Program-made: the position numbers and the translations under genes | The notes under the pieces: model-generated | Seen by the model: only the letters and a program-made list of their open reading frames with translations | Database searches by the model: none | What the model was told of the DNA's origin: nothing | Shown here: positions 51,346-62,659 of the stretch, one piece after another | Position numbering within the stretch: position 1 is the stretch's first letter | How the letters are laid out: every line of letters starts with the position of its first letter | NCBI RefSeq assembly: GCF_902459465.1 | Contig: NC_047069.1 | Coordinates: 3,782,001 to 3,846,000, forward strand | Source of the DNA: Asterias rubens | Taxonomy: Eukaryota > Echinodermata > Asteroidea > Forcipulatida > Asteriidae | Direction of reading: 5' to 3' | Length of the DNA: 64,000 nucleotides

Positions 51346-53423
51346 GAACTTCCAAAGCTCACAAGATGAACATTGCTCTATTCTGATTGGACCAAACAAC
51401 ACTATTCGGGGCATTATACCATTGTTAGATGTGTCCCAATTTATGTTATGCATCCAACATTCAACAAACTTCTAAACAGGGCTCGATTGGTCATCGAAAA
51501 TAATAAAGAAACTTTAAACCGCAGAGTTGAATTGGTCCACTCCTTTCCGTATCCTTCGCCCCAGCACCATTGCAATCCGTTTCTTTCGCCTGAAATAAAC
51601 CCGCTAAACGATCATGAAACTTACCGATCTATACAGATTACATGTCATTGTTTAAAAAAAGGACCAGTCTAAAAAATAAAGTCGACTGTTTTCATCATTT
51701 TAGATTATTGCCAAATCAAAAAGATTCCAGATTGTGACCAGTTTATACAAGTTTATGCTCCATTTTATTCACCTTGACACTCTCTGCACCAAAACAAAAC
51801 AGTGATACAAAAATAAACAATTACATATGCAAATAATAATTAGCATAAAACAAATCTAAACAAATTTCAAAAAATTCTTGACAATTCTCCACATTGACAG
51901 TACAAATTATGGACAGTAAATATGCAAAGTATTTGCTAACTCATTTTGTGACAACCTGCAAAATGCTCACCCGATCATCTCTGCTATTGCTTTTCATCTT
52001 TATCTTTTCTCTCATAAACTTGTTGTTTTAGATCGTATTACATCAAGGACTGATCTCTATTTTACTTAATTTAGACAAGCATTCCAGTTCTAATAACTGG
52101 TATTAGAATATAATATAGCAACCACCTGCAACTGTAGGACACAACAATTCCACTTTCAAATACTAGAAATGCCTACATCAACCACCTATCCTACTGTGAA
52201 CCTACTTAAACCATGTATTTAGTTAACTCTGTAGGTACAATCTGATAGGTTACAGCTGCTAACCATGTTTCCTATAGCTTCCTGATGTTGTATGTCTTGT
52301 TTACAATTACTTTGTGATATATCACAGATTAAAGCTTCAACATGCTTGGATCGTTTGTTTTTCACAGAGCAAAACGGTTGAGCCAAGCATGTTTATCTAA
52401 AAAGGAAATGTTTTCATATGACAATATGAACATATAATTAAGCATCTCATATAGCCTAACATTGCTTTACCACCACAAGAATAACCATGGATTAAACTCT
52501 ACAGACATTGAGCTGACTGCTTATAACCTACAGCCTTAAAGGAGTACATTTTGGTAACACCAAATAAATTAAATGTAAATGTTAAAGTCCATACTTTATA
52601 ACAGGTATAAATCAGTTACTAACAAACATCACTCAAGTTAAGATAACTGATACACACAACTTCTAACCCAAAGTTGATTAGGCCAAGTAAAACAAAAAAA
52701 ACAGTTGATTGTCCGGGTTTTAGCAAAAAGAGGAGGGTGTGGGTCTTTTCTTTCTCTTTCTCTCAAAGGTGGACGCCAAGCATTATAATTCAAACTGGCC
52801 ACCAATTCTTCAGTTTAAAAGTCACCACTTACTTTTAAAGGTAGTTAAAAGTTCTTAAAATATAAGCAAGTTTAATGAGAAATACAAAGAAAATTTGTCT
52901 CTTTGAAAAAAAAATGTAAAATAAAAAATAATTAAAATAAGGATAAGGCCTCAAAAAAGGATGAGGGAGGGGTATTTGTTTTTATTTGGCCTTATATTCA
53001 AAAGGATAATTGTTAATTAAGACTACATAAAAGTATCATTTAACTAGCAGAAAAGCTACAAGATTCACAATAACAATTAATTCAGACAGAGCAGCAGAGA
53101 GGCAACACACACCCGGACCAGCCAAAGGTAAGCATTGAGCATGACAGCAAATCCTCTCTGCATTATTCATTCCATAATGGCATACAAGTAGTATCCATTC
53201 ATTCAAAGAAATTGTTCTACAAGCATGCCAGACCAGGGTAAATTTTATAAATATTTTAGCTTGGCTCTAAATATCAATAAATACAATGGTTACCAAAGTA
53301 AAGTTGCAAATGCCTTTTGTAATGTTATCTTAATTTTATCCATCAACTGGTTATTTACTTAGAATGTATGTTGGTTATCGTGAAGGTACAAAATCAGATT
53401 TTCAAAAGCTTTTAATTACACGT
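51346..53423. other. Intergenic / probable 3' UTR region of SQSTM1; no gene seen
   Basis: AT-rich DNA without recognised coding sequence. Since SQSTM1 reads leftward and stops at 53865, part of this may be its 3' UTR. Several TTTATT words (AATAAA on the minus strand) occur, one 19 bp beyond the stop codon at 53841-53846 and another near 51764, so the 3' end is not fixed. Confidence 0.35.
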
Positions 53424-53645
53424 TTAAAGGAACATTACAGAATTGTTTTTTGCTAACAAAACAGTTATTTCTAATAAAATATGACATTTGCGACATAAAT
53501 ATTTCAAGGGATGTTAACTATCATCATCACTAGACCGTGTAAGTTTATGTAAATCTGTGATCTTGGGAAAAGATAAGTTTAAGTTTATGTAAATCTGTGA
53601 TCTTGGGAAAGTTTGTTTCTTACCAATTCTGTAAAGTTCCTTTAA
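53424..53645. mobile_element. TTAA-flanked MITE with AAAGGAAC ends
   Basis: TTAAAGGAACATTACAGAAT at the left mirrors ATTCTGTAAAGTTCCTTTAA at the right. Inside, a 30-bp word (TTTATGTAAATCTGTGATCT...) is tandemly duplicated at 53546-53606. It lies about 220 bp beyond the SQSTM1 stop. Confidence 0.75.
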
Positions 53646-53864
53646 CTGTAATTATTTAATTCTTTTGAACAACTTGCTTTTTTGTTTGTAAAATTAAACT
53701 CTTTTTAATTTTAAGAAGTGATAACATTAAAAAAACTGTTAGGGTTATTATTTGAAAACTTCATAAAACACCACCATAACTTTAAAATGATTAAAAGTAA
53801 ATGCTCTTAAAAATGCTTTTCCTCTACTAATTTTCTTGGTTTATTTTGGCCCATCACGGGGAGG

Positions 53865-54004
53865 CTACTTCTTGCCAAACTTAATGGCGTCCAGGGCACG
53901 ATTGATGTCTCCATTCTTGGTCTCAAGGAGATGAGTCAGCCAACCACCCTCATTATCATAACCCATACCTTGCATGTAGCTCAGTGCATTAGCAATGCGT
54001 TCAT
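53865..54004 (-). CDS. SQSTM1: SQSTM1 terminal exon with UBA domain
   Basis: Encodes DERIANALSYMQGMGYDNEG, then GWLTHLLETKNGDINRALDA and IKFGKK, TAG. The MGYDNEGGW loop and LLETKNGDI helix align with the human p62 UBA (MGFSDEGGW, LLQTKNYDI). The human PPPL-type tail is absent. Confidence 0.96.
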
Positions 54005-57000
54005 CTAGACAAAGAAAGGCAAATGTATTTAGCATATTAGTTTATATTTCATTAACAGTATTTTCAACTTTTACTGGTTATAGATGATTGAAATTATTGT
54101 TCATTATTCAATAAAAGAAACAGGAATCAAATACAATTGAGGTTTTGGCTTTTCAGAAGCAAAATATCTGATTGTGTGTACCAAAAATTTGTCCTTCATT
54201 GTCCATCAAAACAGATGGTGCTGGTTTAGATCTTCTAGAACTAACCCCAGAGTAAGATTCATTCAGCACCCTATACTTCAATTCCTAAAAGACCATGTAT
54301 CTAACCAACACTATTGACAATTATTCTGAAAATCTAGTTTCACTGGCAAGGACTTTCGCATCCTCTAATGGCAACATTTTTTTGGCAAATTATTATCATT
54401 CTAATGTGACAAAGCCCATTGGAATAGACCCAATGCAATGGTAAACCTTGTTCAGACATTTAACTTTCTAATTTCCCCCAAAAAGAGGAAATGGTCGAGC
54501 ACACTTAACTTTTGAACAGCGTTTTTCAGTTTTCTATGGCACTGTTTTAAAAAGAAAAAATCAGCCGATCAGGTGAAAAGTTACGTGCCTGCTTGTGCTC
54601 TTGGGTAGATTTAACCTTTTTCACAAATCGTTGATTAGGTGTTTGGGCCAACAGCCCGGAACACCTCTTATTAGGTGTTCGGGCAACAGCCCGAACAACT
54701 CTTTGATTTTGTTCGTTTTTTTTGTTTAGGTGATCGGCCAACAGCCGAACAACTATTGTTATTGTTATTAGGTGTTCGTCCAACAGCCGAACAACTATTG
54801 TTATGTTTTTTTAGGCGTTCGGCCAACATCCGAACAACTATTGTTATTGTTATGTTTTTTTTTTTTTTAGGTGTTCGGCCAACAGCCTTTTTTCCCTCGT
54901 GTTCTTCTTTCCCTGCGAACCTTCTCCAGCAATTTTAAACAAAAGTAAAGCTTGTACAAACTTAAAACTTACTATGCACATAGGCAATAGTGAGTAGATG
55001 AAATGCCACTTTTTGGGAATGATGACGTCATTGATGACGTCATGGCAAGGTTTTTAAAGTTGAAAAACGACATTTGCTTTTCACTGTATCTCAACGAATA
55101 TGAATGCTATGATGTTCATACTTGGGCATCAGATAGATAAAGACTTGGACAACATTTGAAAAGTTAACGCCAAAATCGTATGACCTTAACTTCCGGTCGT
55201 CAAAAAAACAACTTTTGAGCTTTTAAACAAAAGTAAAGCTTGTACAAACTTAAAACTTACTTTGTACATAGGCACTAGTGCGTAGATGAAACTGCCACTT
55301 TTTTGGATCGATGACGTCATTGATGACGTCATGGCAAGGTTTTTAATGTTGAAAAATTAAAAACTTACTTGTTGCTGTATCTCAACGAATATTGAAGCTA
55401 TGATGTTCATATTTCAGCATCGGATAGATAAAGACTTGGACAACATTTGAAAAGTTAACGCCAAAATCGTACGACCTTTACTTCCGGGTCGTTACCCTGG
55501 GTCAAAGTTCGCCTTCGTGTATTTTACATCAAAAAAACAACTTTTGAGCTTTTAAACAAAAGTAAAGCTTGTACAAACTTAAAACTTACTATGTTCATAG
55601 GCAATACCCAGGTCGAAATTCCAGTTGAACCTAGTTAAACTGGAACTAGTTGAAACCAGTTGATAAACTTGTTAAACACAGTTAAAACCAGTTGGTTTAA
55701 TATGGAAAATGGACAGAAACCAACTGGTTTATAATTTCAACCTAGTTGAACACAGTTAAACCTAGTCGAAACCAGTTGGTTAATATGGAAAATGGACGAG
55801 TTTGGTCACTTTCCAGTTAAACCAGTTGACCCCAGTTAACTAGGTTCAACTGGAATTTTGACCTGGGTAGTGAGTGGAATAAACCGCCACTTTTTGGGAA
55901 TGATGACGTCATTGATGACGTCATGACAGGGTTTTTAATTTTGAAAAATTACCATTTGCTTGTTGCTGTATCTCAACGAATATGAATGCTATGATGTTCA
56001 TACTTGGGCATCGGATAGATAAAGACTTGGACAACATTTGAAAAGTTAACGCCAAAATCGTACGACCTTTACTTCCGGGTCGTTACCCTGGGTCAAAGTT
56101 CGCCTTCGAGTATTTTACATCAAAAAAACAACTTTTGAGCTTTTAAACAAAAGTAAAGCTTGTACAAACTTAAAACTTACTATGTTCATAGGCAATAGTG
56201 CGTGGAAGAAACCGCCATATTTTGGGAATGATGGCGTCATTGATGATGTCATGACAGGGTTTGTAATTTTGAAAAATGACCATTTGCTTGTTGCTGTATC
56301 TCAACGAATAGAAAAGCTATGATGTTCATATTTCAGCATCGGATAGATAAAGACTTGGGAAACATTTGAAAAGTTAACGCCAAAATCGTACGACCTTAAC
56401 TTCCGGGTCGTTACCCTGGGTCAAAGTTCGCCTTCGTGTATTTTACATCAAAAACACAACTTTTGAGCTTTTAAACAAAAGTAAAGCTTGTACAAACTTA
56501 AAACTTACTATGTACATAGGCAATAGTGAGTAGATGAAACCGCCACCTTTTTGGAATGATGACGTCATTGATGAGGTCATGACAAGGTTTTTAATGTTGA
56601 AAAATGACCATTTGCTTGTTGCTGTATATCAACGAATATAAAAGCTATGATGTTCATACTTGGGCATCGGATAGATAAAAACTTGGGAAACATTTGAAAA
56701 GTTAACGCCAAAATCGTACGACCTTAACTTCCGGGTCGTTACCCTGGGTCAAAGTTCGCCTTCGTGTTTTTTCCATCAAAAAAACAACTTTTGAGCTTAT
56801 CTACGGCATATTAACTCAAGATTGAGATCGATTTGAACCTTGAAACTCAACAGATAGTTGAACCTTAGTGTTTTTAAGACAACACAGGCCTAATTACGTC
56901 ATAATGACATCATCAGGTATTAAATAACAATAAAACAACGTTTAAAATGTGTAAAAATCATATGGCGTGAACGTTTTTGGAGGGTTTCCATAAATTGCAA

Positions 57001-60000
57001 ATTAAAACCTAAAGCCAATCTCACACAAACATATTGCATTTGTGAAGAAAAAAGTTTAACTTTAAAAATTAACGACACGTTGTCATGGTTGTAGAAAAAG
57101 TCATCTTTATGGTTCATTGTTTTTAAACTACGTCATCACGTAACGTCCAACCGAACACCGTGTTTTTGTAATTAACAAAAATTATATGTCTAGTTTTTGG
57201 GGTTTTTTTTTTTAAAAAAAACGAACAAATCAATGAGTTGTTCGGGCTGTTGCCCGAACAACTCATTGATTTTTTTTTTTTTTTTTTTTTTTTTTTGGTT
57301 TTTCTTATTCTTCTCGCTGTCGATTGTCCGCAAGAAAAAGCATAGATGCGAAGCTTGCATTAAGTTGAAACTTTGCACACAGGTAGACAATAACCAGTAG
57401 ATGATGCAAAAGTTGTAACGTCACGATGACGTCATCAGTTGACGAGATACACTAATTCAAAGTTTATTATTTCAAAAAATCATAACTTTTGATCTACATG
57501 AGGGATTTTTACAATCAATACATCATCGGAAAGGGCATTAAAAACTCCGTAAACGCCTCACAGACATGACCCCATTTTGATTTTGTCTTCCGGCTCAAAA
57601 GAGAGGTTGACAATTTCAAAATTCACGTCTAAAGAACAACGTAAATCCCCCGTTGGTATGTGCATAAACATTACACGTAGGCATACACACAACGTGTAGT
57701 GTATTAGCTGTGCAGGAGAGTCACGCTCCAGTGATCATCCATAGAGCGCGAAAAAGCTTCATGTAGAATAGTCTTCGTTCAAGGCATTTAACCTTTTGAC
57801 CATGTCTTCTGGTTCAAATCGAATTTATTGTACATTATCTACGACCGTACTGCGTTGATAACACCGGTTCCCGTCCGATCACTGAAGTTATGCAAAATCG
57901 GGCCTGGTCAGTATTTGGATGGAGACCAATTGGCGACCAAATTTTGTATTATTTTGTTTAATTTTTTTTTTTTTCTTCTCCTATAAATAGCTTCGTTTTT
58001 AGTCTATTTTCAAGGCGTTTTCAAGTAACATTTCTTTTCCGGTTAGTTAGTCTTTTCTTCAGTCGTCATTATGCATAAGGCTCCAACCACAAAAGCTATT
58101 TAGACAATCTATACATCATATGAAAGGGCATTAAGTATGTAGTCTGTTTTCAAGGCGTTTTCAACAAACATTTCCCTTCCGGTTAGTTAGTCTCTTCTCC
58201 AGTCGTCATCATGCATAAGTTCCTATGCCCTCAACCACAAAAGCTATTTTGACAATCTACATCATATGAAAGGGCTTTACGTACGTAGTCTGTTTTCAAG
58301 GCGTTTTCAACAAACATTTCCCTTCCGGTTAGTTAGTCTCTTCTCCAGTCGTCATTATTCATCAGTTCACATTTCCTCGACCACAAAAGCTATTTTGACA
58401 ATCTATACATCATATGAAAGGGCCTTACGTACTTCACAAAAATGGGTATGTTGGTGACTTTCTCTTGACCTTATGACCTTTTTTAACCGGATGTGCCTGT
58501 AAAATGCTTTGAAAGGGCATTATTTAAAGGCTTTTAGGTTGAAATGTACACTTTTTGATGCTTTACTATAAAATTATTACACATCGAGAAAACTGTTTGG
58601 TTTTTGACGAGCTATTAACGAGCTATTAACAACACTTTTTTCATTGATTCAAACACTGACCCAACAATAGCCAAACACCTAGTGTTTGTTTCTACAAACA
58701 CTATATCTAGTTTTTGTTCGTTTTTTTTTCTTTTTCTTCATACTTCTTCTTCTTCTTCTCAGCGTCCCTTGTCCGCTAACAAAAGTGCCTTTCCAAAACT
58801 CGTATGAACTTGAAACTTCACACATAGTTAGCGATTTATTAGGAGAAGTCACCGTGTGAGTTACGTCATGATGACATCATCCATTCTTGAGTTATGAATA
58901 TTCAAAGTTTATTAATTCAAAAAATCATAACTTTTGATCTACATGAGGGATTCTTACAATCGAAACATCATCGGAATTGTCATTGAAAACTCCGTAAACG
59001 CCCCACAGACATGACCCCATTTTGATGTTGTCTTCCGGCTCAAAAGAGAGGTTGAAAATTTCAAAATTCACGTCTAAAGAACAACGTAAATCCCCATTGG
59101 TATGTGCATAAACATTGCACGTAGGCATACACACAACGTGTAGTGTATTAGCGGTGCAGCAGAGTCACGCTCCAGTGATCATCCACAGAGCACGAAAAAG
59201 CTTCATGAAGAATAGTCTTCGTTCAAGGCGGTTAAAACATACATGCCCCTTACAGTCTTTTCTACAGTCGTCAATATTTCCTAAGTTCACATACCCTTAA
59301 CTACATAAGCTATTTTGACAATCTATACATCATATGAAAGGGCTTTACGTACTTTACATAAATGGATATGTTGGTGAACTTTCGTTGACCTTTTGACCTG
59401 TTTAAACCGGAAGTGACTGTGAAATGATTTGAAAGGGCGTTGTTTATTGCCTTTTAGGTTGAAATATACATCCTTTGATGCTTTACCATCACAGCATACA
59501 AGTCTGGCAAAGGTGACAAATATTACCGATGACGTCACCAAACATACAATTTTACTAGATGACGTAATCATGTTGTTTTGACAGTTTTTGCAATTTGAAT
59601 CATTTATTACAAATCTTGAGAACAAAGCAAGGTGTAATATTTGTTAATCCAGGCTTTTACTCCCGGAAACCGAACACCTTGAGTTTGTTCACAAACTCTC
59701 AATATGTAGTTCATAACTGTTTTTGTAAAATCCTGCACTTTTATCATCTAACATGTGTAAGATTGATGTTTACCTGGGTGGGTGCTGATGTGCATATCTT
59801 TCAGTTTGTCAGCTTCACCATCTACAGTTAGGTCAGTTTGAGGGAAGGTTGGAGCAGATGGTGATGGTTTAGATTGGCTGGAACTGCCTCCAGTAGAGTC
59901 AGATTCATCTAGCATAGTCCATCCAGATTCCTCACGACGACGCTGCCCATCATTTCCCTCTGTATCCTAAAGTTGGAAAAAACAAAAACGATATTTATAT

Positions 60001-61016
60001 CAATATATATATGGTTTGTGGTAACACCATGTGTGTATCTACTTGCCAGGTAGAGATTGTTCTTTAGAGGCTGTCTTGCTATTATATTCTACTACCCCGG
60101 AGTAGATTTTTTTGGATTGTTCGAGAGACTTCTAAGTTCTGAAAAGAACTGTCCTGCTTATTGACTACTACCTAGGCAAAAGGTTGAAAATTGGCCGGGA
60201 CTACTACTTTAGCTTAAAGGATCGTTATTAACTGCGGAGTCAGTTCTTAAATTGGTCTCAATGTTACAACTAGCTTGTTCTAGTCATCGTCAGGAGATAT
60301 TTACATCCCTGATATCAGCAAATGGTTTTGCATATTAAAGATTCACAGCATCTCATACATGAGAATTGAACCTTAATCCTAGTTTTGTTTCTGTAATTAT
60401 TTACATCATTAGCTCATAGAGATATTTGATTATGATTAAAATGGTTTATATATTTAACACTTTAATCAAGATGTTTTAGATGTTTTAGCGCACTTAATGA
60501 ATGTTTGTAATTTTTCCTAAAACTTCTGGGAGCAATGTCATTTCTTCTTTTGGAGATACTTTTCTTATTTCTGAAATCTTTCTTGCTTTTTCTGTACACT
60601 GCTTGACATCCATGCACATTAAATGTGCAACATCATTATTTGCTCAAATCAAACACATTAAGTTGATCAGAATCCAATTTAAAAGAGTTTAAAACATCAA
60701 ACCTTTTCTTTTAACAAAAAGAACCAATTTGAGCTACTTACCATAGCTTCCTGAGCCTTAGCCCCTTTCATCTCCTCACTTGTTCCAGGTGACGCTTCAG
60801 AAACAGTCTCATCCTTTGCAGCTTCACCCCCCTGTTCTTTCTCTTCATCGCTTGAACAATGATACTTCCACTTTCCTTTGCCCTTTTTGCACTTCTTGCT
60901 GCCATGACCATGGCCATGTGGGTATCCGCCGCCATAGAAGCGACGCCCATGCCCACGTCCACCACCACACTTGCGACGTTCACCATTGTGCTCCACATCT
61001 ATGTCAACATCAATGC
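53865..61016 (-). CDS. SQSTM1: Sequestosome-1/p62 autophagy receptor, C-terminal half (partial gene, 3 exons)
   Basis: Exons in transcript order are 61016-60742, 59966-59774 and 54004-53865, about 201 codons to TAG, all phases matching. The first begins GIDVDIDVEHNGERRK, as in human p62 (GIEVDIDVEHGGKR), then runs into a Gly/His/Cys/Lys-rich stretch and an acidic Ser/Glu/Lys stretch. The second carries the LC3-interacting region ESGWTMLDESDS (W-x-x-L). The third is a UBA domain (MGYDNEGGWLTHLLETKNGD then INRALDAIKFGKK). p62 binds polyubiquitin through the UBA and LC3/GABARAP through the LIR to load cargo into autophagosomes. The PB1 and ZZ exons are not seen between 61017 and 64000 and should lie to the right. 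The last intron, 5.8 kb, is packed with repeats. Confidence 0.95.
54640..54890. repeat. Tandem repeats of a GTTCGG-CCAACA-GCCGAAC mini-palindrome
   Basis: About five copies of GTGTTCGGCCAACAGCCGAA plus CAACTATTGTTATTGTTATT and a T-run. Each copy can fold into a short stem. A single matching hairpin, GTTGTTCGGGCTGTTGCCCG and on, stands alone at 57237-57265. Confidence 0.75.
54938..56810. repeat. Tandem array of about five 290-430-bp units, each with paired TGACGTCA sites
   Basis: Units start at about 54938, 55225, 55555, 56145 and 56473 with AACAAAAGTAAAGCTTGTAC. Each holds TGATGACGTCATTGATGACG-like paired palindromes (some mutated), CTGTATCTCAACGAATA, and GAAAAGTTAACGCCAAAATC. The third unit is split by a MITE (55607-55867). 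The array lies in the last SQSTM1 intron. Confidence 0.9.
55607..55867. mobile_element. 261-bp TA-inserted MITE inside the third array unit
   Basis: The ends read inward CCCAGGTCGAAATTCCAGTT and CCCAGGTCAAAATTCCAGTT, flanked by TA (55605-55606, 55868-55869). Sibling array units show the unfilled site GGCAATAGTG. Inside, AACCAGTTGGTTTAATATGG and GTTGAACCTAGTT words repeat. Confidence 0.9.
57280..59480. repeat. Segmental tandem duplication, about 1.45 kb apart
   Basis: 57450-57785 and 58900-59230 are nearly identical (ATCTACATGAGGGATTNTTA, ACTCCGTAAACGCC, CTCCAGTGATCATCCA). Between them a block of about 130 bp (GGCGTTTTCAACAAACATTT, CCTTCCGGTTAGTTAGTCTC) is repeated three times at 58015-58440, and part of it follows the second copy. 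All lies in the last SQSTM1 intron. Confidence 0.82.
57838..57948 (+). pseudogene. 5S rRNA-like sequence (pseudogene or 5S-derived SINE head)
   Basis: TCTACGACCGTACTGCGTTG, then ACACCGGTTCCCGTCCGATC, ACTGAAGTTATGCAAAATCG, GGCCTGGTCAGTATTTGGAT and GGAGACC follow animal 5S rRNA in order. The internal promoter boxes A and C are recognisable but carry substitutions, and the 3' end is degenerate. A T13 run at about 57962 follows. It is antisense to SQSTM1. Confidence 0.82.
59774..59966 (-). CDS. SQSTM1: SQSTM1 exon with LIR motif
   Basis: Encodes DTEGNDGQRRREESGWTMLD, then ESDSTGGSSSQSKPSPSAPT and ...ADKLKDMHISTHP plus one base. Basic and acidic residues surround the W-x-x-L core. Donor is CCAG|GTAAAC. 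Confidence 0.93.
60013..60245. mobile_element. Interspersed element with TTTGTGGTAACACCATG terminus
   Basis: A close copy of 8036-8270: GGTAACACCATGTGTGTATC, TACTTGCCAGGTAGAG, GTTCTGAAAAGAACTGTC and GGGACTACTACTT. It starts about 45 bp from SQSTM1 exon 59774-59966. Confidence 0.65.
60742..61016 (-). CDS. SQSTM1: SQSTM1 exon with His/Gly/Cys-rich insert
   Basis: Encodes 91 codons plus two leading bases. After GIDVDIDVEHNGERRK come KCGGGRGHGRRFYGGGYPHG, HGHGSKKCKKGKGKW and KYHCSSDEEKEQGG, then a Thr/Ser/Glu-rich tail to ...KAQEAM|GTAAGT. The acceptor is ATTTTTAG. Confidence 0.93.
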
Positions 61017-61435
61017 CTAAAAATATGGTAAAATAAATTAAGAGTTAGTAAAATGCGGTTTAATTGTGAATAGCCTGCACGGCTCGAACAATAGCAGTTG
61101 ACTGAGACAAACGTTTTGGATGTTGGGGAAGATTAATTTGCAGTTTAATAGCATTCCGCACTAACGACGTCACTTTTTCTCAAAATACCCGGCTGTCAGA
61201 CAAACATTTCACTACTTTAGCATCAAGCCGTCGCCATCATCAATGCGCCACATAGCATAAAACATGAAATAGTGAAATTTTGTATGTTTCTCTGAGATCC
61301 AGGTACCAAGCTTCTATTTTTAGCATATAAGTGCAGAGTGCTTTTGAGTTGAACTGTCCTTGCTTTCTAAGCAAACAATAACAAAAGCATGTGGGTCATT
61401 CAGTTAAGTTGTGGACCACAGCTCCACACAAGGTA

Positions 61436-62612
61436 CAGGCGACTCCTGTTATTACGAGCTCACATGTTACGAGGTTCCGGTTACTACGAGGTTTTTTGCT
61501 GGTCCCGAACTGCCCCATGCGTGTTTCAATGCATTAAAATACTGACTATACGAGCACGGTAGTAGCGAGAACACGGTTATAACGAGGTACTTTGGGCGAC
61601 CCATTACAAGCAAAACATTGTTAAAACCCTTTTATAACGAGAACAATACAAAAACCAACAAAGGAAATACCTGTACAGCCTGTAAAGTTGTTATTTGTGG
61701 CTTTTACAAGACATACAAAAGAAATGTTTTGTTAAGTGGACGCTACCGCTAATCCGAAATCGGGAGTCACGATCGAGTCGGCAAATGTTAATTCCAAACT
61801 CCGGACAATGGAGGGATTATGAGGTTTCCATGGTTCAACAAACAATCCAGAAATCTTTAGAAAAGATACTGTTCCACTGAGTTTATAAGCGCACAAGCAT
61901 TTTCAGAAGAAAGAAACCACCCTCAACTTACAAGCAAAACTAGTTGCGTGATCAATATTATTGAATGCAAAGCAATATTTTACCTGGTATCCCACACTGG
62001 CAAAGAACCATCTAACATGGCACAGGTGTTTACCAATGAAAATGAAGATTCTTTTTTTTTGTTAACTACTAGCTGCGACTAGGTGTATTGCACGTGCACA
62101 CACGTGCATGAGGAATATAAAACTGAACAGCAAGATCTTCTATGGTATCTCGCGTTAGCAATGAACCATTTATTATTACACTAGTGGTTACCAATGAAAA
62201 TTCAGCTTTTATTTTATTGACTGCTACGGGCGAAGTTTTTTACAGGGTGTGCAATACGATTGCAGCAGCAAGATTTTCCCTGGTATCTCGCAGTAGCAAT
62301 GAACCATCCAGCATTAAACAGGTGGTTACCAATGAAAACCAAGACTCTATTTATTGCATTGGCAATAAACTGCCGGCGACCAAAGTTTTGCAAGGGAAAC
62401 TTCCCAAAACATGAACGCAAGTTAAAATGTCACACATTTTTTCAATCTTGTAAAATGTTAATTGACTTTAAAATTGAATTTAAAACTAAACTAAATTAGT
62501 TAAAACAGTTTTATTAGCCCAATTTGTTATTGTCATGTACACAAGTACACGTGTTGTGTGCATGCACAGTGATGACGTATGTATCTATATTTAGTGCGCT
62601 GCGTTTAAGAGT
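61436..62612. mobile_element. Tigger/pogo-like element, second copy, right end lost
   Basis: Starts after TA with CAGGCGACTCCTGTTATTAC and follows 13021-14360 closely (CTGGTCCCGAACTGCCCCAT, ACAATGGAGGGATTATGAGG, GGCATTGG-AATAAACTGCCG). After GCGCTGCGTTTAAGA near 62605 the similarity stops, so the right inverted repeat is missing. Confidence 0.8.
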
Positions 62613-62659
62613 CAGTTCAGGTAAATAATTGACATAGTTACTCACGGTCAAAAAATGAA

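Noticed and set aside
57838..57948. Functional 5S rRNA gene
   Set aside because: Substitutions in the control boxes and a degenerate 3' end; solitary, not in a tandem 5S array.
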